This document shows, one piece after another, positions 41,466 through 49,307 of a stretch of 64,000 nt of DNA. The notes under the pieces were generated by a model, which was given only the letters and a program-made list of their open reading frames with translations, was not told the origin of the DNA and made no database searches. The stretch is taken from contig NZ_MBEI01000032.1 in the NCBI RefSeq assembly GCF_001953985.1, positions 1 to 64,000 of the forward strand, read 5' to 3'. The translations under genes were made by a program, and so were the position numbers. This DNA comes from Mycobacterium colombiense (lineage in GTDB: Bacteria; Actinomycetota; Actinomycetes; Mycobacteriales; Mycobacteriaceae). Every line of letters begins with the position of its first letter. Position 1 is the stretch's first letter.

Positions 41466-42733
41466 TTCGGCCACACCTCCGGATCTGGTCGAAAACGCAC
41501 CGTCAGCTCGCTACCCCGCAGATGTGCGTCCAGCACGGTGCACCGCCGAAGTACTGATGCCAACCTAACCCGGCGCCGCAAACCCCCGGCGCTGATGATC
41601 AGATCGTCATCGACGCGGCCCAACGTCAGGGCCGACGGATCGAGTTGCGGCAACGCTAGCCGCATTCGGTAGATGGACCCTAATCCCGTCCCGGATTCGA
41701 GGTCGACGGTGGGTCGCAGCGGGCCGGGCGGCGCCGTGCCGCCCCGCCGCCGCGCGGCGTCGAGCAGCCCGCTCAGCGCCTTGGGACCGATCGGCTCGCC
41801 GGACAGGTGCGGGGTCATCACCAGCGCCACCTCACCGATGGTGGCGTCGAGCTCGTCGAGCACCCCCTGCTGCTCGGCGATGCGCTCGGTGTACCAGTAG
41901 AAGGCGGGGTGATCGGGCAGGTTGCGGTACTCGTACGAGTCATCTTGCAGCAGAACTTGATTCACGATCAGCTCTTCGACGCGCACCCCCATCAGGGCCA
42001 GCGAGCCCAGCGTTCGGGCCGCCTCGGCCGCGACCACCCGCTCCGGGGTCAGCACCAGGTGTGCGCTGACCAGATCGCCGTCGGTGAGCAGCGTACTGAG
42101 CCACTCCACATGCGAGCTGATCCGCTCGAGCAGTGCGACCACTGCCGCCGACCGGGCGTCGTCGGCGGTGACGGACAGCCGGCGATGCCGCGGCCACGCC
42201 CGCTCGACATAGAGTCCGAAGGTGGCGGGCAACGTCAACATCCGCAGCGCATCGGCGGTCGACGCGCAGTCGACCACCACGCGGTCCCATGCCCCGGAGC
42301 GCGCCAGCTCGCCGACGGCGTACAGACCGAGCACTTCCTGAACGCCCGGCAGGGCCGAAAGTTCTTCGGGCGCAATGGTACTCAGTTCCGAGTCGGGAAA
42401 ACGACGGTCCAGCGTGGCGACGACGTCGTGCCAGCGGGCCTCGAGCAGCGCCAGCGTGTCCAACGCCAGCGCGTCGAGAAACCCACCGCCGGCCTCCGCC
42501 TGCCCGGTTTCGAGGTCGGCGAGCACCCGCACCGGTTCGCCCTGACTGGGCGACACGGTGACACCCAGGACGTCACCGAGCGAGTGCGCCTGGTCGGTGG
42601 AGACCACCAGCACTCGCTGCCCGGCGCTCGCGGCGCCGACGGCGGTGGCGCAAGCCAGGGTGGATTTTCCTACCCCGCCTTTGCCGACGAAAAGGCTGAT
42701 CCGGGCCGGGGCAGGCGCAGCGGACTCACTCAG
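41462..42733 (-). CDS. ArsA/GET3-like P-loop ATPase, Rv2184c orthologue
   Basis: About 423 residues if read from CTG 42733. The deviant Walker A 'LFVGKGGVGKSTLACATAVG' (about 14-33) is followed by 'VLVVSTDQAHSLGDVLG' (switch I, the Asp of ArsA). The central part holds 'VVVDCASTADALRMLTLP' (switch II), and 'IVNQVLLQDDSYEYRNL' is an Asn/Asp nucleotide-base region. There is no ATG, GTG or TTG in frame before the P-loop: the first is GTG 42613, which would remove it. CTG 42733 overlaps the stop of the upstream gene by 8 nt. Relatives insert tail-anchored proteins or feed efflux; the role here is unknown. Confidence 0.88.
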   Translation of the reverse strand: MSESAAPAPARISLFVGKGGVGKSTLACATAVGAASAGQRVLVVSTDQAHSLGDVLGVTVSPSQGEPVRVLADLETGQAEAGGGFLDALALDTLALLEARWHDVVATLDRRFPDSELSTIAPEELSALPGVQEVLGLYAVGELARSGAWDRVVVDCASTADALRMLTLPATFGLYVERAWPRHRRLSVTADDARSAAVVALLERISSHVEWLSTLLTDGDLVSAHLVLTPERVVAAEAARTLGSLALMGVRVEELIVNQVLLQDDSYEYRNLPDHPAFYWYTERIAEQQGVLDELDATIGEVALVMTPHLSGEPIGPKALSGLLDAARRRGGTAPPGPLRPTVDLESGTGLGSIYRMRLALPQLDPSALTLGRVDDDLIISAGGLRRRVRLASVLRRCTVLDAHLRGSELTVRFRPDPEVWPK

Positions 42734-43163
42734 CCTCGACTCGTTTCTTGAGATCTTTCAGCGCGGTGTCGGTCAACCGGCGCTCGGCCTTGCGCTTGAG
42801 CAGGCCGATCATCGGCATGGCCAGGTCGACGGAGAGTTCGTAGGTGACCTCGGTGCCGGACCCCTTGGCCGCCAACCGATATGAGCCTTCAAGCGAGCGC
42901 AGCAGCGAACTCGACACCAGCGTCCAGCTCACCGACTGGCGATCCTTGGGCCACTCGTAGGACATCACCATCGTGTCCTTGATAACCGTGGCGTCCATGA
43001 CGATCCGGGCAACTTTGGGGTAGCCGTCGGCGTCCTTCTCCTGAACCTCGGCCTCTTTGTATTCCGAGATCCACTGCGGGTAGGAATCGATATCCGCGAT
43101 CACCTGCATCACCGTGGCCGGGTCGGCTTCGATGTAGATGGTTTGCGTCGTCTTCTCCGCCAC
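42726..43163 (-). CDS. SRPBCC/polyketide-cyclase-like protein (TB16.3), Rv2185c orthologue
   Basis: 145 residues with the START/Bet v1 (SRPBCC) pattern: beta strand 'QTIYIEADPATVMQVIADID', 'YPQWISEYKEAEVQEKDADG', and a C-terminal helix 'LKRKAERRLTDTALKDLKKR'. Such proteins bind hydrophobic ligands in a cavity. It is widely conserved in mycobacteria and abundant in some proteomes. Cytosolic. It precedes the ATPase and the Cys protein in a coupled run; a second SRPBCC gene lies just upstream. Confidence 0.92.
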   Translation of the reverse strand: MAEKTTQTIYIEADPATVMQVIADIDSYPQWISEYKEAEVQEKDADGYPKVARIVMDATVIKDTMVMSYEWPKDRQSVSWTLVSSSLLRSLEGSYRLAAKGSGTEVTYELSVDLAMPMIGLLKRKAERRLTDTALKDLKKRVEAE

Positions 43164-43265
43164 CTGGTTGCTGCCCTCTCTCCCGCGAACGGATCGACCC
43201 CTCCGATGTGGGGGACCCCGCGGGTCTCGGTCCGAAACGGTACTCTCTGCGCGGACCTGACCCGG

Positions 43266-43655
43266 CTAAACTACCGGAGAAACCCCCACCGGACGTGACC
43301 GTTCCAGTGTCGTCTTCACCTCGAACGCCATTTTCTTGCCCGCCACCCGACGGCGGTGCGTCATCTTCGCCAGATTCAGCTTGGCCAGCTGCCAGGCCGC
43401 CACCCCGGTCGGCTCGGCGTGCAGGAAGTAGTGCAACACGACGCCGTCCAGCGACGGTTCCAGCCAGATCTCCATGGTCCCGGTCAGCGCGCCGGTGACC
43501 GACCACCGGATGCCCTTCTCCCCTCGATCCTCGACGACCTCCAGCCGCAGGTCCGGCCACCAGCGGCGCCAGCTCGCCCGATCGGCGACCGCGGCGCCCA
43601 CCCGTGCGCCGGCGGCCGCGACAAACGTCTCATCCGCGATCTGGATGCTGTTCAT
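43266..43655 (-). CDS. SRPBCC-like protein, Rv2186c orthologue
   Basis: 129 residues, MNSIQIADETFVAAAGARVG. SRPBCC-type layout: 'VADRASWRRWWPDLRLEVVE', 'IRWSVTGALTGTMEIWLEPS', 'VVLHYFLHAEPTG', and a C-terminal helix 'AKLNLAKMTHRRRVAGKKMA'. It pairs with the neighbouring SRPBCC gene, a mycobacterial duplication. ATG 43655 chosen for homology; the longer frame to 43742 lacks an SD. Divergent from fadD15. Confidence 0.88.
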   Translation of the reverse strand: MNSIQIADETFVAAAGARVGAAVADRASWRRWWPDLRLEVVEDRGEKGIRWSVTGALTGTMEIWLEPSLDGVVLHYFLHAEPTGVAAWQLAKLNLAKMTHRRRVAGKKMAFEVKTTLERSRPVGVSPVV

Positions 43656-43810
43656 GACCACAGCTTCACACACCGGCTCGCCGCGCCCCGCCGAGGGCGG
43701 GCCCCACAATGCGGCGGGCAATAGCGGTGCCCGCCGACCCACTCTGACCGTGCTGGGTCAACGCGCGGATTAGGCTGGTCACCAGCAACCCGGCTCCCGG
43801 GAATCTTCAC

Positions 43811-43827
43811 GAGGTCAATCGAGGTCA
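43811..43827 (+). repeat. GAGGTCA direct repeat at the fadD15 start
   Basis: GAGGTCA at 43811-43817 and again at 43821-43827 (10-bp period). The second copy supplies the GAGG Shine-Dalgarno 8 nt before GTG 43833, so a repressor bound to both copies or a duplicated ribosome site is possible. Confidence 0.5.
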
Positions 43828-43832
43828 TAAGA

Positions 43833-45635
43833 GTGCGTGAGTACAGCGTCCCCGCCCGCTTTTCCGTCGGCGAACAGGACAACATCGCCGCGATGGTCTT
43901 CGAACACGAGCGCGAGGACCCCAACTTCGTCATCTACCAGCGTCAAGTCGACGGCGAGTGGACCGACGTCACCTGCGCCGAGGCGGCCCAGCAGATCCGC
44001 TCCGCCGCACTGGGTTTGATCTCGCTGGGGGTGCAGGCCGGCGACCGGGTGTCCATCTTCTCGGCCACCCGCTACGAATGGGCGATCCTCGACCTGGCGA
44101 TCCTGTCGGTGGGCGCGGTCACCGTGCCGATCTATGAGACGTCATCGGCCGAGCAGGTGCGCTGGGTGCTGCAGGACTCCGAGGCGGTGCTGGCGTTCGC
44201 CGAGACCGACGAGCACGCGGCGATGGTCACCGAGCTGACCGCCGAACTGCCCGCGCTGCGCCGGGTGCTGCACATCGACGGTTCGGGCCCCAAGGCGCTC
44301 GACCAGCTGGCGGAGGCCGGTGCATCGGTGGAACCGGCCGAGCTGAGCGCCCGACTCGAGGGACTGCGGGCCGGGGATCCCGCGACGCTCATCTACACCT
44401 CGGGCACCACCGGGCGGCCCAAGGGGTGTCAGCTGACGCATTCGAATCTGCTCTATGAGACCAGGGGCGCCAAGGAGAGCCTGCCGACCCTGCTCGACGA
44501 GGGGCAGCGGCTGCTGGTCTTCCTGCCCTTGGCGCACGTGCTGGCGCGCTCACTGACGCTGTCCGCGTTCGCCAACAAGGTCACCGTCGGATTCACCAGC
44601 GACATCAAGAACCTGGTGCCGCAGTTCGCAGTGTTCAAACCGACCGTGGTGGTGTCGGTCCCGCGGGTGTTCGAAAAGGTTTACAACACGGCCGAGCAGA
44701 ACGCCTCCAACGACGGCAAGGGCCGGATCTTCGCGGCGGCCGTCCAAACCGCCGTCGACTGGAGCGAGGCGCAGGACCGCGGCCGCCGCGGGCTCACGCT
44801 GCGCGCCAAGCACGCCCTGTTCGACCGCCTGGTGTACAACAAATTGCGCGCCGCGCTGGGCGGCGACTGCCACGCGGCCGTCTCCGGCGGCGCGCCGCTG
44901 GGCTCGCGGCTTGGGCATTTCTACCGCGGCGTGGGTCTGACCATCCACGAGGGCTACGGCCTGACCGAGACCAGCTCGGCGATCACCGTCAACCAGGTCG
45001 GCAACGTCAAGATCGGCACCGTCGGAACGCTGGTGCCCGGCAACAGCATGCGCATCGCCGAGGACGGCGAACTGCTGGTGCGCGGCGGCGTGGTGTTCAG
45101 CGGCTACTGGCGCAACGAGCAGGCCACCGAGGACGCCTTCACCGACGGCTGGTTCAAGACCGGCGACCTGGGCGTGCTCGACGAAGACGGCTTCCTGAAG
45201 ATCACCGGGCGCAAGAAGGAAATCATCGTGACCGCCGGCGGCAAGAACGTCGCGCCGGCCGTCCTGGAGGACCGGCTGCGGGCCCATCCCTTGATCAGCC
45301 AGGCGATGGTCGTCGGGGACAACAAGCCGTTCATCGGCGCGTTGATCACCATCGACCCCGAAGCGTTCGACGGCTGGAAGCAGCGCAACCAGAAGGGCGC
45401 AGGCGCGTCGGTCAGCGATCTGACCACCGATCCCGATCTGGTCGCCGAGGTGGACGCGGCCATCAAGGACGCCAATCAGGCGGTGTCGCACGCGGAGTCG
45501 ATCCGCAAGTTCCGCATCCTGCCGGTCGATTTCACCGAGGACACCGGTGAACTGACGCCGACGATGAAGGTCAAGCGCAACGTGGTGGCCGAGAAGTTCG
45601 CCTCCGACATCGAAGCCATCTACCAGAAGGACTAG
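43833..45635 (+). CDS. fadD15: long-chain fatty acid--CoA ligase FadD15
   Basis: 600-residue ANL-superfamily enzyme that activates fatty acids through an acyl-adenylate. AMP motif '[20 protein letters not shown]' near 188-207; '[18 protein letters not shown]' near 369-386; hinge '[20 protein letters not shown]'; C-terminal '[20 protein letters not shown]' with the catalytic Lys. Peripheral membrane. Start at GTG 43833, placed by SD. The position next to PIM and acyltransferase genes fits acyl-CoA supply for membrane lipids. Convergent with pimB'. Confidence 0.95.
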   Translation: MREYSVPARFSVGEQDNIAAMVFEHEREDPNFVIYQRQVDGEWTDVTCAEAAQQIRSAALGLISLGVQAGDRVSIFSATRYEWAILDLAILSVGAVTVPIYETSSAEQVRWVLQDSEAVLAFAETDEHAAMVTELTAELPALRRVLHIDGSGPKALDQLAEAGASVEPAELSARLEGLRAGDPATLIYTSGTTGRPKGCQLTHSNLLYETRGAKESLPTLLDEGQRLLVFLPLAHVLARSLTLSAFANKVTVGFTSDIKNLVPQFAVFKPTVVVSVPRVFEKVYNTAEQNASNDGKGRIFAAAVQTAVDWSEAQDRGRRGLTLRAKHALFDRLVYNKLRAALGGDCHAAVSGGAPLGSRLGHFYRGVGLTIHEGYGLTETSSAITVNQVGNVKIGTVGTLVPGNSMRIAEDGELLVRGGVVFSGYWRNEQATEDAFTDGWFKTGDLGVLDEDGFLKITGRKKEIIVTAGGKNVAPAVLEDRLRAHPLISQAMVVGDNKPFIGALITIDPEAFDGWKQRNQKGAGASVSDLTTDPDLVAEVDAAIKDANQAVSHAESIRKFRILPVDFTEDTGELTPTMKVKRNVVAEKFASDIEAIYQKD

Positions 45636-45662
45636 CGGGGCGCTCGCCGGCGCGGACGCCGT

Positions 45663-46793
45663 TCAGCCGAGCAGCGCGCCCAACCGTGTCGCCAGGGTGT
45701 CCCAGCGCCACTGGGCCGTCACCCAGGCGCGCCCGGCCGCGCCCATCGCGGCGGCCCGGTCGCGATCGGTCAGCAACTCGACGACGGCGTCGGCGATCTC
45801 GTCCACCTCGCGGCCGTCGACGACCAACCCGGTCTTGTTGTGTTGCACCGTTTCTGGAGCTCCCCCGGATCTGCCGGCGATCACCGGCACGCCGGTCGCC
45901 GACGCCTCGAGGAACACGATGCCCAACCCCTCGACGTCCAGCCCGGCGCCGCGGGTGCGGCACGGCATCGCGAACACGTCGGCCAGCGCGTGATGCGTCG
46001 GCAGCTCCGCGGCCGGTACGCCGCCGGTGAAGGTGACGTCGTCGGCCACCCCGCACTCGTGGGCCAGTGCGCGCAGCGAGTCCTGGTAGGGGCCGCCGCC
46101 GACGATGACCAGGGCGGCGCCGTCGACGCGTCGCCGGATCGACGGCAGGGCTTTGATGAGCATGTCCTGGCCTTTGCGCGGCACCAGCCGGGACACGCAC
46201 ACCACGGTGGGCCGCTCCCCCAGCCTGTAGCGGTCACGCAGCCGCGCCCGGGCCGCCGGATCGGGCCGGAACCGGTCGATGTCCACCCCGGACGGCAGGT
46301 ATTCCAGAGAAGCCTTGGGGCCGAAGGCCGGCGCGAATCGGGAACGGGTGTAGCGGCTGACGAAGGTGACGACGTCGGTGTCGTCGCCGATGCGGCGCAG
46401 CACCGAGCGCGCGACCGGCAGCATCGACCACCCGACCTCGTGGCCGTGCGTGCTGGCCACCACCCGGCTCGCCCCGGCGCCGCGGGCGCGCTGGGCCAGT
46501 AGCGCCAGCGGTGCGGCCGCCCCGAACCAGACGGTGTCGATGCCCTCGTCGGCGATCAGCCGCCGCATCCGGGCGTCGACCGCCGGGCCGGGCAGCATCA
46601 GCGTGCCCGGGTGGCGCACCACCCGATAACAGGCGGCCTCGTCGTAAGCCTCGGCGCCCTTCCATTGCGGCGCGTACACCGTCACCGAATGCGGCCCGGC
46701 GTCGACCAGCCGGCCGACGAACTCACCGAGGTACGACTGGATGCCGCCCGGGCGGGGCGGAAAGTCGTTGGTTACCAGCAGGACCCGACTCAC
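45663..46793 (-). CDS. pimB: GDP-Man: PIM1 alpha-mannosyltransferase PimB'
   Basis: 376-residue GT4 glycosyltransferase that adds the second mannose to PIM1. N-domain 'RVLLVTNDFPPRPGGIQSYL'. C-domain nucleotide site 'VVCVSRLVPRKGQDMLIKAL', 'GGGPYQDSLRALAHECGV', 'MPCRTRGAGLDVEGLGIVFL' with the donor Glu pair, and 'GGAPETVQHNKTGLVVDGRE'. Peripheral inner-leaflet enzyme. GTG 46793 chosen: TAGCCT ends 7 nt before it, a leaderless signature, and it matches the known start MSRVLLVTND. Follows the NlpC/P60 gene block. Confidence 0.94.
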   Translation of the reverse strand: MSRVLLVTNDFPPRPGGIQSYLGEFVGRLVDAGPHSVTVYAPQWKGAEAYDEAACYRVVRHPGTLMLPGPAVDARMRRLIADEGIDTVWFGAAAPLALLAQRARGAGASRVVASTHGHEVGWSMLPVARSVLRRIGDDTDVVTFVSRYTRSRFAPAFGPKASLEYLPSGVDIDRFRPDPAARARLRDRYRLGERPTVVCVSRLVPRKGQDMLIKALPSIRRRVDGAALVIVGGGPYQDSLRALAHECGVADDVTFTGGVPAAELPTHHALADVFAMPCRTRGAGLDVEGLGIVFLEASATGVPVIAGRSGGAPETVQHNKTGLVVDGREVDEIADAVVELLTDRDRAAAMGAAGRAWVTAQWRWDTLATRLGALLG

Positions 46794-46857
46794 CTGCGTC
46801 AGGCTAGCTTGGCGACGACGCGAACCGTGCACACGGCCTGAGCCGGGCGAGCCGGAT

Positions 46858-47667
46858 TTAGTGTGTCAGCCACTGCTGCCAGCGCGTGAGCAGGCCCGCC
46901 GGGCTGGCGCCCAGCACGTCCTGGCCGGCGGCGGCCATGTCGGCGTGCCTGATGCCGCAGGTGGCCAGGTAGAGATCGCGCAACTTGGGCGGTCCGAAGG
47001 CGTCGGCGACGAAGCGGGCGAACCACCACGCGCGGTCGTAGGCCAGCGAGCGCTGCGCCCCGGGCACGTCCAGGTCGCCGTCGGTGGGCAACGCCATGGG
47101 CAACAACGTGTCGGTGGGCACCGGCTCGGGCGGGCGGCCAACGAAGTCAGCCACTCCCTCGGTGAGCCAGCGGGGCGCGTCCGCGACGGTGTCGGCGCGC
47201 GCGGCGTAGTGAAAAAGCTCGTGGGTCAACACGATTCGCAGCGATGCGGCGCTCATGTGGGCCGCGCCCGGCGCGAACACAATCCGCTGGCCGACGGCGA
47301 CCCGGCGGACGGGGTCGACACGGTCGACGACCGTGACGGCCGCGATGTCGGCCCACTGGGACGCCGGTCCCCCGCCGGCGGCCGCGCGAAACTCCTCGTC
47401 GGTGCCGGCCGCGACCACCGAGATCTCGCGCGGCCAGTCGACGCCCCAGAACGACTCCACCGCGGCGATCGCCGCGCCCATGGTCGAAACCACCCGGGAC
47501 AGCAGCCGGTCACTGGCGGCCCCGCCGAGCCCCAGCAGCCGGACGGTGCGGTCACCGACGGTGATCGATTTCGTCGACGCGCTGACCTGGCTGCGGGCGG
47601 GCGTGACCAGCTGGGCGGGCCGGATCCGGCTCTCGCGCACGGCATCGAACGGCACGGCCGCGGCCAC
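46858..47667 (-). CDS. putative secreted or anchored metallopeptidase, Rv2189c orthologue
   Basis: 269 residues from GTG 47667. HExxH zinc site 'IVLTHELFHYAARADTVADA' with downstream Glu in 'WLTEGVADFVG', the gluzincin arrangement. Proline- and disorder-free core; 'SLAYDRAWWFARFVADAFG' late. The frame continues 5' as ...RPRRRRLPILLAWVFAVELL, a basic stretch plus hydrophobic helix typical of a signal anchor, but no ATG, GTG or TTG lies in that part, so the real start may be a rare codon. Likely acts at the cell envelope beside the NlpC/P60 hydrolase. Substrate unknown. Confidence 0.82.
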   Translation of the reverse strand: MAAAVPFDAVRESRIRPAQLVTPARSQVSASTKSITVGDRTVRLLGLGGAASDRLLSRVVSTMGAAIAAVESFWGVDWPREISVVAAGTDEEFRAAAGGGPASQWADIAAVTVVDRVDPVRRVAVGQRIVFAPGAAHMSAASLRIVLTHELFHYAARADTVADAPRWLTEGVADFVGRPPEPVPTDTLLPMALPTDGDLDVPGAQRSLAYDRAWWFARFVADAFGPPKLRDLYLATCGIRHADMAAAGQDVLGASPAGLLTRWQQWLTH

Positions 47668-47734
47668 CAGCAGCTCGACGGCGAATACCCAGGCCAGCAG
47701 TATCGGGAGCCGCCGGCGCCGCGGTCGAGGGTCT

Positions 47735-48871
47735 TTAGTAACGGCGGGCGTCGTAGATCGGGCCGCCGGCGCTCATCGGCGCGACCCGGACCGGCACGCC
47801 ATAGGTAGAGGAGTGGATCATCATGCCGTCACCGATGTAGATGCCGGTGTGCGAGGCGTCGGAGTAGAAGGTCAGCACGTCGCCGGGCTGCAGATCTCCC
47901 AGCGAGACGGGCTGGCCGCCGTGCGCCAACGCCTGGCTGGAGTGCGGCAACGAGATACCAGCCTGCTGGAACGCCCACATCACCAGGCCGGAGCAGTCGA
48001 ATCCGCCCGGTGCGGAGCCACCCCATACATAGGGCGAACCGACCTGGGTCAGCGCGGCCTGCACGACGGTGGCGCGGTCACCGCCGCCGACACCGCCCGG
48101 AGCCATGCCGGGCATGCCGGGCATTCCGCCGGCGGGCGGAGCCTCGCCCGGCGCCTGCCCGGGAGGCGCGCCCGGGGGCAACGCTTCGGGTGCCGGCGCG
48201 CCGGGAGGCGGCGCGGGATTGGCCAGCGCGGTGCGCTGGTCCGCGGTTAAAGAAAGGTATTGCGACTTGACGACCGCGATCTGCACCTGCAACTGGCTCT
48301 GCTTGGACTGCAGGCTCGCCCGGACCGCGGCGGCCTGCTCGGCCGCGCTCTTGGCGTCGGCGGCCGACTTGGCGGACTCCCGCTCGGCCTTGGCGGCCTG
48401 CTCCCCGGCGATCTGGTAGCTCTTCATCTGGCTGGCCATCTGCGTGGCCATCACCCGCTGCACCGCCAGCTTGTCGATCAGGCCCTGCGGCGAGCCCGCG
48501 GTCAGGATGGCCTCCATGCCGTCGACGTGACCGCCCATGTAGGTCGCGGCGGCCAGCTTGTTGACCGAGTCCTGATACGACGACAGGTGCGCCTTGGCCG
48601 CATCGACCGCGGCCTGGTCGTCGGTGTGCTTCTTGTCCGCGGCGCGCTGGGCGGCCAGCTTGTCGTTCAGATCGAGCTGGGCGCTGTGCATGGCCTCGGT
48701 GGTCTGCTCGGCCTGCCGGGACAGTTGGTTGAGTTTTGCGGTGGCGTCCTCGGCCGGGTCGGCCCACGCGGGGGCGGTCATGACACCGGAGAAGATTGCG
48801 AAGCCAGCTAGTGCCCCTATGGCCGAACGTGTCAGGGCACGCGCAACCGGGTACCTAGAGTCAAGCCTCAA
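47735..48871 (-). CDS. secreted NlpC/P60 peptidoglycan endopeptidase, Rv2190c orthologue
   Basis: 378 residues. Signal peptide 'IGALAGFAIFSGVMTAPAWA' (about 18-37). Helical coiled-coil region about 40-210 with Ala/Gln/Lys heptads (RipA-like autoinhibitory domain). Pro/Gly-rich linker (PPGQAPGEAPPAGGMPG...). NlpC/P60 domain about 265-378 with the catalytic triad: Cys in 'GGFDCSGLVMWAFQQ', first His in 'ASHTGIYIGDG', and the third residue in 'MMIHSSTYGVPVRV'. It cleaves D-Glu-mDAP bonds. Start TTG 48871 with AAGGAAG upstream. It has a 181-bp leader region with hairpins. Confidence 0.95.
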   Translation of the reverse strand: MRLDSRYPVARALTRSAIGALAGFAIFSGVMTAPAWADPAEDATAKLNQLSRQAEQTTEAMHSAQLDLNDKLAAQRAADKKHTDDQAAVDAAKAHLSSYQDSVNKLAAATYMGGHVDGMEAILTAGSPQGLIDKLAVQRVMATQMASQMKSYQIAGEQAAKAERESAKSAADAKSAAEQAAAVRASLQSKQSQLQVQIAVVKSQYLSLTADQRTALANPAPPPGAPAPEALPPGAPPGQAPGEAPPAGGMPGMPGMAPGGVGGGDRATVVQAALTQVGSPYVWGGSAPGGFDCSGLVMWAFQQAGISLPHSSQALAHGGQPVSLGDLQPGDVLTFYSDASHTGIYIGDGMMIHSSTYGVPVRVAPMSAGGPIYDARRY

Positions 48872-49052
48872 GATTTGCTTCCTTAAACGGCCATCGACGA
48901 TGGATAGGTCGTCGAGCTGGTTTAGGTCTCAAACAGGTTACGAAACGATATCGGCGTTTGTCCAAAGCGAGCGGTTAAGAAGTTAGAAAGAATCCTGTCA
49001 TTTCTATGTGAATCGTTTCGCGTGCCCCGAGGACCTTTGTGGGACAAGGCGA
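48872..49052 (-). promoter_or_regulatory. leader of the NlpC/P60 gene with hairpin and inverted repeats
   Basis: No gene. A hairpin, TCGACGA/TCGTCGA with an 8-nt loop, lies at 48894-48915, overlapping the palindrome CCATCGACGATGG (48891-48903) about 20 nt before the start. CGAAACGAT (48941-48949) and ATCGTTTCG (49012-49020) form a 9-bp inverted repeat 62 bp apart around the likely promoter (TAACTT or TAACCT -10 candidates). Confidence 0.45.
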
Positions 49053-49307
49053 TTAGGCTACACCAGTACCCCGGTCCCGACGAATCGGAACGAGACGAAG
49101 TCGCGGCGCCAGGCCGACTTCGGCGAGAACTTCCAATGCCGCGCGTTCATCCTGCAATAAAGTATCCGGAACCCCGAGTATCACGCTGACGACACAGTCG
49201 CGGCAGCCGGGGCCGCGCACCGCGCACTCGTCGCAGTCGATCACCACCGGTGTCCCCGGCTCCGGCGGCGTCATGCCGATGTCGGTAGGTCCAGTTCTTG
49301 GTGCCAT
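49053..49307 (-). CDS. small Cys-rich actinobacterial protein
   Basis: 84 residues. The core '[20 protein letters not shown]' carries four Cys in a CxxC...CxxC pattern, a zinc- or iron-binding knuckle. Then '[20 protein letters not shown]' forms a helix and the tail is basic. ATG 49307 follows AGAGGA at good spacing. I have seen this small family widely in actinobacteria, often beside NlpC/P60 or exonuclease genes, but know no function. Same strand as the NlpC/P60 gene, whose leader begins at its stop. Confidence 0.8.
   Translation of the reverse strand: MAPRTGPTDIGMTPPEPGTPVVIDCDECAVRGPGCRDCVVSVILGVPDTLLQDERAALEVLAEVGLAPRLRLVPIRRDRGTGVA

Noticed and set aside
48872..49052. ydaO/c-di-AMP riboswitch in the NlpC/P60 leader
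   Set aside because: Such switches occur before wall-hydrolase genes in actinobacteria, but the leader shows no recognisable ydaO core and is short; only simple hairpins are seen.
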